DNA of 64,000 bases from an uncultured Eubacteriales bacterium (GCA_934456365.1 CAKSHC010000008.1:1-64000); one strand, 5' to 3'. Positions 33,186-42,032 are shown, numbered from the stretch's first letter. Made by a program: numbers and translations. The notes: generated by a model from the letters alone, not told the origin.

Positions 33186-35180
33186 ATGCAGAGAATCGGA
33201 GTTTTTGTTTGTCACTGCGGCACCAACATCGCCGGTACGGTGGATGTGAAGGCCGTGGCCGAGGCGCTCGGGCACGAGCCGGGCGTGGTCTTCTCCACGG
33301 ATTATCCTTATATGTGCTCCCAGGCCGGTCAGGATATGATCATCGAGGCGGTGAAGGAGCACAAGCTCGGCGGCATTGTGATCTGCTCCTGCTCGCCCCG
33401 GATGCACGAGGCCACCTTCCGGAAAACGGCGGCCCGCGCCGGGCTCAACTCGTATATGGTGGAGGTCGCCAACATCCGCGAGCAGTGCTCCTGGGTGCAT
33501 AAGGACATGCCCACCGGCACCGAGAAGGCCATCATTTTGGGCAAGGCGGCGGTGGCCAAGGTCAACCTCAACACGCCGTTGACCCCGGGCGAGAGCCCTG
33601 TGACCAAGCGCGCGCTGGTCATCGGCGGCGGCATCGCCGGCATTCAGACGGCGCTCGACATCGCCGACGCCGGCTTCCCGGTGGATATTGTGGAAACCAA
33701 GCCGACCATCGGCGGCAAAATGGCTCAGCTGGACAAGACCTTCCCCACCCTCGACTGCGCCGCCTGCATCCTCACCCCGAAGATGGTGGAGGTGGCCCAG
33801 AACGAGAAGATCCGCATCTTCTCCTATTCCGAGGTCACTCAGGTCAAGGGCTTTGTGGGCAATTTCGACGTGACCATCAAGCGCCGCGCCCGCTATGTGA
33901 AGGAAGACGTCTGCACCGGCTGCGGGCTTTGCACCGAGAAGTGCCCGCAGAAGAAGGTGCCCAATGAATTCAACCTCGGCATGGACAACCGCCATGCCAT
34001 CTACATTCCCTTCGCTCAGGCCGTGCCCAAGGTGGCGACCATCGATCCCAACGCCTGCACCATGCTCAAAACCGGCAAATGCGGGCTCTGCGCCCGGGTC
34101 TGCACCGCGGGGGCGATCGATTATCAGGCCAAAGACGAATTCATCGAGGAAAAATACGGCGCCATCGTGGCGGCCACCGGCTTCAACCCTATTTCGATGG
34201 AGAAGTTTGACGAGTTCGCCTATTCGCAGTCCAAAGACGTGATCACCTCTCTGGAGCTGGAGCGTTTGATGAACGCGGCCGGTCCGACCGGCGGCACCCT
34301 TCTGCGCCCCTCCGATGGGGAGCATCCGCACAAGATCGTGTTTGTGCAGTGCGTGGGGTCCCGCTGCGAGGCCTGCACCGAGAAGGGCAAGGAATATTGC
34401 TCCAAGATCTGCTGTATGTATACCGCCAAGCACGCCATGCTGATCCGGGATAAATATCCCGACACCGATGTGACCGTGTTCTACATCGACGTGCGCACCC
34501 CCGGGAAGAATTTCGACGAGTTTTACCGGCGCGCCGTGGAGGAATACGGGGTGCATTACATCAAGGGCATGGTGGGCAAGGTTTCTCCCGAGGGAGGCAA
34601 GCTGATGGTGCAGGGCTCCGATCTGATCGACGGCAAGCAGCTGCACATCGAAGCCGATCTGGTGGTTCTGGCCGCCGCCATCGAGCCGGACGCTTCGGCT
34701 CGGCCGTTGGCCACGATGCTCACGGCTTCCATGGATACCAACGATTTCTTCACCGAAGCGCATCCCAAGCTTCGCCCGGTGGAAAGCCCGACGGCGGGCG
34801 TGTTCCTTTCGGGGGCCTGCCAGGGACCGAAGGATATTCCCGAAACGGTGGCTCAGGCGGGGGCTGCGGCCTCCAAGGTCATCGGGCTTCTGAGCAAGGA
34901 CAAGCTGACCGGCAACCCCTGCGTGGCGCATTCCGACGAGTGGATGTGCAACGGCTGCTCGACCTGCGAGAAGGTTTGCCCGTACGGGGCGATCAGCTAC
35001 GAGGACAAGGAATTCAAGATGCCCGACCGGACGGTGAAGACCCGCCGGATCGCGGTGGTCAACGAAGCGGTCTGCCAGGGCTGCGGCGCCTGCACGGTGG
35101 CCTGCATGTCCGGCGCGATGGATCTGCGCGGATTCCTCAATAAGCAAATCATGGCGGAGGTGGACGCAATATGCAAGTAA
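33186..35180 (+). CDS. hdrA: Heterodisulfide reductase subunit A homologue (bifurcating flavoprotein)
   Basis: 664 residues, full-length HdrA. The N-terminal domain carries FVCHCGTNIAGTVDV and CSCSPRMHEATFR. An FAD-binding domain follows (VIGGGIAGIQTALDIADAGFPV, then the KMAQLDKTFPTLDCAACILTP Cys loop). Ferredoxin-type inserts (CTGCGLCTEKC; CGLCARVC) and a C-terminal 2x[4Fe-4S] domain (CNGCSTCEKVC; CQGCGACTVAC) complete it. In characterised complexes the HdrA FAD splits electron pairs between ferredoxin and HdrBC. GGAGGG lies before the ATG; the gene overlaps mvhD/flxD by 10 bp. Confidence 0.95.
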   Translation: MQRIGVFVCHCGTNIAGTVDVKAVAEALGHEPGVVFSTDYPYMCSQAGQDMIIEAVKEHKLGGIVICSCSPRMHEATFRKTAARAGLNSYMVEVANIREQCSWVHKDMPTGTEKAIILGKAAVAKVNLNTPLTPGESPVTKRALVIGGGIAGIQTALDIADAGFPVDIVETKPTIGGKMAQLDKTFPTLDCAACILTPKMVEVAQNEKIRIFSYSEVTQVKGFVGNFDVTIKRRARYVKEDVCTGCGLCTEKCPQKKVPNEFNLGMDNRHAIYIPFAQAVPKVATIDPNACTMLKTGKCGLCARVCTAGAIDYQAKDEFIEEKYGAIVAATGFNPISMEKFDEFAYSQSKDVITSLELERLMNAAGPTGGTLLRPSDGEHPHKIVFVQCVGSRCEACTEKGKEYCSKICCMYTAKHAMLIRDKYPDTDVTVFYIDVRTPGKNFDEFYRRAVEEYGVHYIKGMVGKVSPEGGKLMVQGSDLIDGKQLHIEADLVVLAAAIEPDASARPLATMLTASMDTNDFFTEAHPKLRPVESPTAGVFLSGACQGPKDIPETVAQAGAAASKVIGLLSKDKLTGNPCVAHSDEWMCNGCSTCEKVCPYGAISYEDKEFKMPDRTVKTRRIAVVNEAVCQGCGACTVACMSGAMDLRGFLNKQIMAEVDAICK

Positions 35181-35605
35181 ACGGATACAAGCCCCTGATC
35201 GTGGCCTTCTGCTGCAACTGGTGCTCCTATGCCGGGGCCGATCTGGCGGGCAACAACCGCCTTTCCTATCCCGCCGATGTGAAGATCATCCGGGTGCCCT
35301 GCTCCTGCCGGGTCAACCCGATGTTTATCCTGCGCGCCTTCCAGCGCGGGGCCGACGGGGTGATCCTGTGCGGCTGCCATCCCGGCGACTGCCACTACAC
35401 CTCGGGCAACTACTATACCCGCCGCCGGATGGGGCTGCTCTTCTCGATGCTCGATTATCTGGGCATTGAGCGGGAGCGCACCCGGGTGGAATGGGTGAGC
35501 GCGGCGGAGGGCGCCAAGTTCGCCGCCACGATGAACGAATTTGCCGAGCAGGTTGCGGCGCTGGGCGAGAATAAGAGATTGGAGGATCTACGATGCAAGA
35601 AATAA
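35171..35605 (+). CDS. flxD: MvhD/FlxD-family iron-sulfur electron-transfer protein
   Basis: 144 residues. Conserved Cys are arranged as CCNWC (14-18), PCSC (43-45), CGCHPGDC (67-73), as in the MvhD [2Fe-2S] subunit that delivers electrons to HdrA from a hydrogenase, formate dehydrogenase or the Flx NADH module. No hydrogenase genes adjoin it, whereas Flx-like genes follow, so NAD(P)H is the likely donor. It overlaps both neighbours, implying coupled translation. Confidence 0.92.
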   Translation: MQVNGYKPLIVAFCCNWCSYAGADLAGNNRLSYPADVKIIRVPCSCRVNPMFILRAFQRGADGVILCGCHPGDCHYTSGNYYTRRRMGLLFSMLDYLGIERERTRVEWVSAAEGAKFAATMNEFAEQVAALGENKRLEDLRCKK

Positions 35606-36585
35606 CGCGTGAAGTCCTCATTCAAAAGGCCGAAGAGCTCCTGAACGCCGGCACGGTGGATCGTGTTCTGGGGCTGATGCGCGGCGAATTCTGCTACGAC
35701 GCGACCCCGGCGGTGTTTGAAAGCGCCGAGGCTTTGGAGCAGGGGTTTGTTTGGAACGATTTCTGCGGCGCCAACTTCTCCAAGGCGCTGGTGCGCGAAG
35801 CGGGAAAAGGGGAGGGGAAGATCCTCGTTTTCCTCAAGCCCTGCGACACCTACAGCTTCAACCAGCTTCTGACCGAGCACCGCTTTGACCGCGAGAAGGT
35901 GTATGCCGTGGGGATCCCCTGCGCGGGGATGCTCGATCCCTACCGGGTGCGCGCGCTCGCCGAGAGCGTGGCGGCGGTGGAGGACGACGGGGAAACCGTG
36001 ACGGTGGAAACGCTGTTCGACGGCAAGAAAACGGCGCCGCGCGAGCAGCTTTTGGCCGAGCGCTGCCTTTCCTGCAAGTCGAAAAAGCACGTGGCCTACG
36101 ACGAGCTTTTGGGCGAAGACGGCGAAGAGCTGGATTCCCATCGCTTCGACGAGGTGGAGCGGCTCGAGGCCATGACGCCGGACGAGCGCTTTGCCTTCTG
36201 GCAGGGCGAGCTTTCCCGCTGCATCCGCTGCAACGCCTGCCGGGACATCTGCCCGGCCTGCACCTGCGAGAAGTGCGTGTTTGACAATCCGAATTCCGGG
36301 GTGGAAAACAAGGCGGCGGCCAACTCCTTTGAGGAGAAAATGTTCCATATCATCCGCGCTTTCCATGTGGCCGGGCGCTGCACCGACTGCGGCGAGTGCT
36401 CCCGCGTCTGCCCGCAGCACATCCCGCTGCATCTGCTCAACCGCAAGTTTATTCTGGACATCGACCGTGCCTACGGCGAATATCAGGCCGGGGCCGAAGC
36501 CGGCTCGCGCGCGCCGATCGTCAATTATACCACCGGCGATCCCGAGCCGAGGGAAGTTGTGGAAAGGGGTGGCGACCATGCGTAA
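35593..36585 (+). CDS. flxC: FlxC-like 4Fe-4S dicluster protein
   Basis: 330 residues, cytoplasmic. The first 150 or so residues resemble F420-hydrogenase/dehydrogenase beta-like domains (KILVFLKPCDTYSFNQLL, YAVGIPCAGMLDPYRVRALAE). A Cys pair (CLSCKSKK) and then two ferredoxin motifs follow: CIRCNACRDICPACTCEKC near 217-235 and CTDCGECSRVCP near 267-278. In HdrABC-FlxABCD systems, FlxB and FlxC relay electrons between the NADH-oxidising FlxA and FlxD. The B versus C assignment is by gene order and is uncertain. Confidence 0.75.
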   Translation: MQEITREVLIQKAEELLNAGTVDRVLGLMRGEFCYDATPAVFESAEALEQGFVWNDFCGANFSKALVREAGKGEGKILVFLKPCDTYSFNQLLTEHRFDREKVYAVGIPCAGMLDPYRVRALAESVAAVEDDGETVTVETLFDGKKTAPREQLLAERCLSCKSKKHVAYDELLGEDGEELDSHRFDEVERLEAMTPDERFAFWQGELSRCIRCNACRDICPACTCEKCVFDNPNSGVENKAAANSFEEKMFHIIRAFHVAGRCTDCGECSRVCPQHIPLHLLNRKFILDIDRAYGEYQAGAEAGSRAPIVNYTTGDPEPREVVERGGDHA

Positions 36586-37603
36586 GATTTCTCTCAATCA
36601 GCTCTCCGCCCTGTTTGCGGCTTTGGCAAAGGAGCGCACGCTTTATCTGCCGGTCGATACCGAAACCGGCGCGAAGTTTGAGAAATGGGAAGAGGGGAAA
36701 ACCCTTTCCAGCGCGCTCAACACGGTGCGCAGCGCCAAGGATTTCTTCTTCCCCCAGACCGAAAACCTGATGGATTTCAAGGTGGAGGGCAAGTCGGTCG
36801 AGGTGATCGACACCCGTTCGGAGAGCGAGGATTTTGTGGTGTTCGGCGTGCGCGGATGCGACGTGAAGAGCTTCGAGGTGCTCGACCGGGTGTTTTTATC
36901 CGAGCCGGTGGATACCTATTATAAGAACCGGCGCGAGCATGGGGTGATCGTTTCTCTGGCCTGCGAGAAGCCGGCCGAAACCTGCTTCTGCCGCACCTTC
37001 GGCATCGACGCGGCCGAGCCCGGGGGCGATGTGGTGTGCCACAGGACGGAAGACGCGCTTCTGCTCGACGCCAAGACCGAAAAGGGGAGCGCTCTTCTGA
37101 AGGCGATCGAGAGCGTGACCGAACCGGCGGATGAGGCGGAGGCCGACGCGCCCCGCGCGGTCATTCGCGAGCGGCTGGACAAGCTGCCGCTGGCCTCGCT
37201 TTCGGTCGAAGCCTTCGGCGGCGGCAAGACGGCGGAATTTTTCAACGATCCCGCCTGGAAAACGCTTTCGCAGTCCTGCCTCGGCTGCGGCACCTGCACC
37301 TTTGTGTGCCCGACCTGCCAGTGCTACGATATCCGCGACTTCAACACCGGCCACGGCGTCAAGCGCTTCCGCTGCTGGGATTCCTGCATGTATTCGCAGT
37401 TTACCAAGATGTCGGCCGGTCAGCCGCGGCTGACCCAGCTCGAGCGGTTCCGCCAGCGCTTCATGCACAAGCTGGTCTACTATCCCGAGAACAACGACGG
37501 GCTCTTCTCCTGCGTGGGCTGCGGAAGATGTCTGGCGCGCTGCCCGATCCAGATGAACATTGTGAAGGTTATGAAAACGTTAGGAGGGAAACAGAATGGC
37601 TGA
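36578..37603 (+). CDS. flxB: FlxB-like 4Fe-4S dicluster protein (hydrogenase/sulfite-reductase beta-like)
   Basis: 341 residues of the family that includes sulfhydrogenase beta (HydB) and anaerobic sulfite reductase A. An N-terminal domain with VVFGVRGCDVKSFEVLDRVF precedes Cys residues in SLACEKPAETCFC and two ferredoxin motifs: SCLGCGTCTFVCPTCQC (about 229-245) and CVGCGRCLARCP (about 311-322). It would pass electrons from FlxA onward. The ATG overlaps the end of the preceding gene by 8 bp, and its own end overlaps flxA by 8 bp. Confidence 0.8.
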   Translation: MRKISLNQLSALFAALAKERTLYLPVDTETGAKFEKWEEGKTLSSALNTVRSAKDFFFPQTENLMDFKVEGKSVEVIDTRSESEDFVVFGVRGCDVKSFEVLDRVFLSEPVDTYYKNRREHGVIVSLACEKPAETCFCRTFGIDAAEPGGDVVCHRTEDALLLDAKTEKGSALLKAIESVTEPADEAEADAPRAVIRERLDKLPLASLSVEAFGGGKTAEFFNDPAWKTLSQSCLGCGTCTFVCPTCQCYDIRDFNTGHGVKRFRCWDSCMYSQFTKMSAGQPRLTQLERFRQRFMHKLVYYPENNDGLFSCVGCGRCLARCPIQMNIVKVMKTLGGKQNG

Positions 37604-38429
37604 TTTGCGCGAGCCTCTTATTCCGGTTGTCGGCGTGGTGACCGATATCCGCATTGACACCCCCGACGTCAAGACCTTCCGGGTGGTCACTCCCGAAGGG
37701 AAAAAGGCCTTTGAACACAAGCCCGGCCAGTGCGCCATGCTTTCCATCCCCGGGGTGGGCGAGGCGATGTTTTCCATCACCTCTTCTCCCACCAACGAGG
37801 AATTCATGGAATTTTCCATTAAAAAGTGCGGCTGTGTGACCGAATGGCTGCATTCCATGGAGCCGGGCCAGCAGATCACCATCCGCGGGCCCTACGGGCG
37901 CCCCTTCCCGGTGGACGACGCCTTTGCCGGCCACGATCTGCTCTTCATTGCCGGCGGTATCGGCCTGGCGCCTTTGCGTTCGGTCATCAACTACTGCCGC
38001 CACTACCGCGACCGCTACGGGAAGATCGATATCGTTTACGGGTCCCGCAGCATGCAGGATCTGGTGGATTATCAGGAGATCATCCAGGAGTGGGAGAAGG
38101 ACGCGGGTGTGAGCGTGCATCTGACGATCGACCGCGAGCAGCCGGAATGGAGCGGTCATGTGGGGTTTGTGCCCAACTTCGTCAAGGAGCTCGGGTTCAC
38201 GACCGATAAGATCGCCGTTCTGTGCGGCCCGCCGATCATGATCAAGTTCACCCTGGCCGGGCTTCAGGAGCTGGGATTTGATAAAACGCAGGTCTACACC
38301 ACCATGGAGCTTCGCATGAAGTGCGGCATCGGCAAATGCGGAAGATGCAACATCGGCGCCAAATACGTCTGCAAGGACGGGCCGGTGTTCCGCTGCGACG
38401 AGCTCGACGAGCTCCCGAATGAATATTAA
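37596..38429 (+). CDS. flxA: FlxA-like FAD/NAD(P)-binding oxidoreductase
   Basis: 277 residues of the ferredoxin-NADP reductase superfamily, closest in layout to sulfhydrogenase gamma (HydG), anaerobic sulfite reductase B and PyrK. FAD-binding FSITSSP (about 62-68), the NAD(P)-binding GGIGLAPLRSV (about 121-131) and CGPP (about 211-214) are present. A C-terminal [2Fe-2S] motif CGIGKCGRCNIG...C closes it. It is the likely NADH entry point of the complex. NADH rather than NADPH is inferred from Flx precedents. Confidence 0.88.
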   Translation: MADLREPLIPVVGVVTDIRIDTPDVKTFRVVTPEGKKAFEHKPGQCAMLSIPGVGEAMFSITSSPTNEEFMEFSIKKCGCVTEWLHSMEPGQQITIRGPYGRPFPVDDAFAGHDLLFIAGGIGLAPLRSVINYCRHYRDRYGKIDIVYGSRSMQDLVDYQEIIQEWEKDAGVSVHLTIDREQPEWSGHVGFVPNFVKELGFTTDKIAVLCGPPIMIKFTLAGLQELGFDKTQVYTTMELRMKCGIGKCGRCNIGAKYVCKDGPVFRCDELDELPNEY

Positions 38430-38442
38430 AGGAGACAAGAAA

Positions 38443-39117
38443 ATGGCCAATCTGGTAAATGTGTATCTGTTCGGGAAGCGCTATCAGGTTCCCGACGATC
38501 TGACCATCATGCGCGCCATGGAGTATGCGGGCTACAAGCTTGTGCGCGGCTGCGGCTGCCGCAACGGGTTCTGCGGCGCCTGCGCCACCATCTACCGCAT
38601 CCAGGGCGATCGCGAACTCAAAACCTGCCTGGCCTGCCAGACCAAGGTGGAAGAAAACATGTATGTGGCCACGCTGCCCTTCTTCCCCCTTGTCAAGCAG
38701 GTTTACGACATCGAGAAAATCTCTCCCTCGCAGCAGATCATGATGCAGCTCTATCCCGAGATCTACGCCTGCGTGGGGTGCAACGCTTGCACCAGAAACT
38801 GCACCCAGTCGCTCAATGTGATGCAGTACATCGCCTACGCGCAGCGCGGCGAGTTTGAGAAGTGCGCCGAGGAGTCTTTCGACTGCGTGATGTGCGGCGT
38901 GTGCTCCTCCCGCTGCCCGGCCGGGATTTCGCATCCGCAGGTCGCCATGCTGGCCCGCCGCTTAAACGGCAAGTATCTTGCGCCGAAGAGCGGGCATCTG
39001 GAGGCGCGGGTGAAAGAGATTCAGGACGGAACCTTCAGGGAGCTGATCGAGGATCTGATGGGCAAGCCCGTTGAGGAAATCGCCGAGCTCTACAACAACC
39101 GAGAGATCGAGAAGTAA
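38443..39117 (+). CDS. Fumarate reductase-like iron-sulfur subunit (FrdB/TfrB N-terminal type)
   Basis: 224 residues. An N-terminal plant-type [2Fe-2S] domain has GCGCRNGFCGAC (C37, C39, C44, C47) and CLAC. The C-terminal ferredoxin-like domain has C110xxC113xxC116xxxC120 and C148xxC151xxC154xxxC158. SdhB/FrdB proteins have a [2Fe-2S] domain plus three clusters; methanogen TfrB adds a CCG HdrB-like domain, which is missing here and is supplied separately by hdrB. GGAG at 38430 selects the ATG at 38443 over an upstream in-frame ATG. It is followed by the flavoprotein after 12 bp. Confidence 0.85.
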   Translation: MANLVNVYLFGKRYQVPDDLTIMRAMEYAGYKLVRGCGCRNGFCGACATIYRIQGDRELKTCLACQTKVEENMYVATLPFFPLVKQVYDIEKISPSQQIMMQLYPEIYACVGCNACTRNCTQSLNVMQYIAYAQRGEFEKCAEESFDCVMCGVCSSRCPAGISHPQVAMLARRLNGKYLAPKSGHLEARVKEIQDGTFRELIEDLMGKPVEEIAELYNNREIEK

Positions 39118-39129
39118 GGGAGGCCAATT

Positions 39130-40731
39130 ATGTATTCCAAGGAATTTGAAGCGTCGCTCCAAGCGGTCGAGGCCGCCCGTAAGGCAAATATCGCCTATGA
39201 GCCCGCCCGCATGACGGCCAAGGAGAAGGAAGAGCTCCTCGCCGCCTACCATCCCGATTATAAGAAGAGCGAGTTTGCCACCCTGCAGATCGGCCCCAAC
39301 AAGGGCGAGCAGGTGCCCCACGAGCTCTGCGAAATTCTTCAGGCCAAAAGCCGCATCAGCGCCGATCAGATCGATCTGAGCCGGGTGGACTACGATGTGG
39401 ATGTGCTCATCATCGGCGGCGGCGGCGCCGGCGCTTCGGCGGCCATTGAGGCCAATGAGGCCGGAGCCAGCGCGATGATCGTGACCAAGCTGCGTATCGG
39501 CGACGCCAACACCATGATGGCCGAGGGCGGCATTCAGGCGGCCGACAAGTCCAACGATTCCCCCGCCATCCATTTTGTGGACGCCTTCGGCGGCGGCCAC
39601 TACGCCGCCAAGCGCGAGCTTTTGGCCAAGCTGGTCTGCGACGCGCCCGAAGCCATCCAGTGGCTCAACAACCTCGGTGTGGAGTTTGACAAGGCGCCCG
39701 ACGGCACCATGATCACCACCCACGGCGGCGGCACTTCCCGCAAGAGAATGCACGCCGCGAAGGACTATTCCGGCGCCGAGATCATGCGCACCCTGCGCGA
39801 CGAGGTGCTCAACCGCGGCATTCCCGTGGTCGATTTCACCGCTGCCATCGAGCTCATTCTGGACGAGAAGGGCCGTGCGGCGGGTGCTGTTCTGATGAAC
39901 ATGGAAACCCAGGAGCTGCTTGTGGCCCGTGCCAAGACGGTGATTTTAGCGACCGGCGGCGCCGGAAGAATGCACTACCAGGGCTTCCCGACCTCCAACC
40001 ACTACGGCGCCACCGCCGACGGGCTGGTTCTGGGGTATCGCGTGGGGGCCCGGCTCCTGTATGCCGACACCCTCCAGTACCATCCGACCGGCGCGGCCTA
40101 TCCGCAGCAGATCTTCGGCGCGCTGGTGACCGAGAAGGTGCGTTCGCTGGGCGCCAAGCTGGTCAACCGCGACGGGAAGGTGTTTATGCACCCGCTGGAG
40201 ACCCGCGACGTGGCCGCCGCTTCCATCATCCGCGAGTGCTCCGACCGGGGCGAAGGCGTGGAAACCGGGCAGGGCGAGGCCGTGTGGCTCGACACCCCGA
40301 TGATCGAAGCCATCGGCGGCGAGGGCACGATCGAAAAGCGCATCCCCGCCATGATGCGGATGTTCGGCAACTACGGCATCGATATCCGCAAGGAGCCGAT
40401 CCTTGTGTATCCGACCCTGCACTATCAGAACGGCGGGCTGGACATCAACGTAAACGGCATGACCCCGAATGTGGAAAACCTGTTTGTGGCCGGCGAGGCT
40501 GTGGGCGGGATTCATGGTCGCAACCGGCTGATGGGCAATTCGCTGCTTGATATCATCGTGTTTGGCCGCAACGCCGGGCAGAACGCCGCGGCGGTGGCTA
40601 AGGAAACGGTTGTCGGCAAGCTCACTCTGGATCACATCGCGAAATTCGACAAGGAAAGAAGCGCCGCCGGCATTGAGACCGACCTTGTTTCTCCGAAGCT
40701 TCTGCCGGATTACACGAGAAAAACAAAATAA
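39130..40731 (+). CDS. Fumarate reductase-like flavoprotein subunit
   Basis: 533 residues of the FrdA/SdhA/TfrA/NadB family. An unusual N-terminal extension of about 85 residues precedes the FAD Rossmann motif GGGGAGASAA (96-105). Fumarate-binding and catalytic blocks are present: HGGGTSRKR, ETRDVAAAS with the proton-shuttling Arg (about 359), LHYQNGGLDIN (His about 430) and GRNRLMGNSLLD (Arg about 463). The His that covalently holds FAD in E. coli FrdA is Asn127 here (DANTMMAEGG), so FAD should be noncovalent. No signal peptide or membrane-anchor gene is present: a soluble fumarate reductase is likely. Confidence 0.87.
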   Translation: MYSKEFEASLQAVEAARKANIAYEPARMTAKEKEELLAAYHPDYKKSEFATLQIGPNKGEQVPHELCEILQAKSRISADQIDLSRVDYDVDVLIIGGGGAGASAAIEANEAGASAMIVTKLRIGDANTMMAEGGIQAADKSNDSPAIHFVDAFGGGHYAAKRELLAKLVCDAPEAIQWLNNLGVEFDKAPDGTMITTHGGGTSRKRMHAAKDYSGAEIMRTLRDEVLNRGIPVVDFTAAIELILDEKGRAAGAVLMNMETQELLVARAKTVILATGGAGRMHYQGFPTSNHYGATADGLVLGYRVGARLLYADTLQYHPTGAAYPQQIFGALVTEKVRSLGAKLVNRDGKVFMHPLETRDVAAASIIRECSDRGEGVETGQGEAVWLDTPMIEAIGGEGTIEKRIPAMMRMFGNYGIDIRKEPILVYPTLHYQNGGLDINVNGMTPNVENLFVAGEAVGGIHGRNRLMGNSLLDIIVFGRNAGQNAAAVAKETVVGKLTLDHIAKFDKERSAAGIETDLVSPKLLPDYTRKTK

Positions 40732-40749
40732 AGGATAGAGGTAAAAGAC

Positions 40750-42018
40750 ATGAATTTATTCGGCGGAGTGCTCCCCGTTTCCGGCATCTCGTTTTTGATG
40801 CTGTGCGTTCTTCTGATCGCGGCAGCGGGATATGCTCTTGGCAGAATCACCATCAAGGGTGTGAATCTCGGCACGGCCGGCGTGTTTATCGCCGCGCTGC
40901 TCTTCGGCTGCTTCCTGTTTCCTCAGCTGGACAAACAGCTCACCGTGAAAACGGTGGTCGACGGGGTGACGACCTCGGCCAGCTACACCGGCAACGCGCT
41001 CAAGATCGTGGAAAATTTCGGGCTGATCCTGTTTGTGACGGCTGTCGGCTTCATTGCCGGCCCGAAATTCTTCGGCAACTTCAAGAAAAACTTCAAGTCC
41101 TACGTGCTGCTGGCCATCATCATCATTGTGGCGGGCGGGCTTTCCGCCGTGGGCTGCATTTACCTGGGCCGCGGCCTGAATCTCGGCTCCAACAACGACG
41201 AGCTGACGGCCATGATCGTCGGCCTGCTTTCCGGCTCGCTGACCTCGACCCCGGCTTTTTCGGCGGCCAAGGCCACCGTTTTGCCGGAGTATGAGAGCGC
41301 CGTTTCGGTGGGCCACGGCATCGCCTATATCTTCGGCGTGATCGGCGTGGTGCTCTTTGTGCAGATCATTCCGAAGCTTGTTCATGCCGATATGGATAAA
41401 GAGCGCGCTCTGGTTTCCACCGTGAGCGAAGGAAAGAAGAGAGATCACAGCGGCAAAAAGCTTCTCAAGCTGGACGATTTCTCCTTCCTGCCGTTTTTCC
41501 TGGCGGCGGCTCTGGGCATCCTCATCGGCTCGATCAAGATCCCTCTTTCCGGCGAGGGCCTTTCGGGCACCTGCTTTAGCCTGACCACCACCGGCGGCTG
41601 CCTTCTGGTTTCGCTCCTGTTCGGCCACTTTGGCCGGATCGGCTCGATCAGCCTGATGCCCTCTGAGCAGACGCTGAAGGTGTTCCGCGAGCTGGGGCTG
41701 ATGCTCTTCCTCATCGGCGCGGGCATTCCGGGCGGCGCGAAGTTTGTGGAGTATTTCAGTGTGACCTACTTTATCTTCGGTGTGGTGATGACCATCATTC
41801 CGATGATCGTGGGCTACTTCTTTGCGAAATATGTGCTCAAGCTTTCTCTGCTCAACAACCTGGGCTCCATCACCGGCGGCATGACCTCCACTCCGGCGCT
41901 GGGCACCCTGATCCATGTGGCCAAGACCGAGGATGTGGCCTCCGCCTATGCGGCGACCTATCCGGTGGCTCTGATCGCGGTTGTTCTGATCTCGCAGTTT
42001 TTGGTGATCCTGTTCTGA
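40750..42018 (+). CDS. AspT/YidE-family transporter without RCK_C domains
   Basis: 422 residues, about eleven to twelve membrane helices in two repeats. Each repeat carries the family motif: GSLTSTPAFSAAK (about 160-172) and GGMTSTPALGTL (about 378-389). Relatives such as AspT exchange aspartate and alanine, and others carry dicarboxylates such as succinate. The two cytosolic RCK_C (TrkA-C) domains usual between the repeats are absent; only a charged linker of about 40 residues is left. Its place 18 bp after the fumarate reductase genes suggests succinate export or dicarboxylate exchange. A terminator follows. Confidence 0.8.
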   Translation: MNLFGGVLPVSGISFLMLCVLLIAAAGYALGRITIKGVNLGTAGVFIAALLFGCFLFPQLDKQLTVKTVVDGVTTSASYTGNALKIVENFGLILFVTAVGFIAGPKFFGNFKKNFKSYVLLAIIIIVAGGLSAVGCIYLGRGLNLGSNNDELTAMIVGLLSGSLTSTPAFSAAKATVLPEYESAVSVGHGIAYIFGVIGVVLFVQIIPKLVHADMDKERALVSTVSEGKKRDHSGKKLLKLDDFSFLPFFLAAALGILIGSIKIPLSGEGLSGTCFSLTTTGGCLLVSLLFGHFGRIGSISLMPSEQTLKVFRELGLMLFLIGAGIPGGAKFVEYFSVTYFIFGVVMTIIPMIVGYFFAKYVLKLSLLNNLGSITGGMTSTPALGTLIHVAKTEDVASAYAATYPVALIAVVLISQFLVILF

Positions 42019-42032
42019 AACAGGGCAAAGAG

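Noticed and set aside
35171..37603. Reading the MvhD and beta-type subunits as part of a hydrogenase
   Set aside because: No NiFe or FeFe catalytic subunit motif is present nearby; an NAD(P)-binding FlxA-like subunit is.
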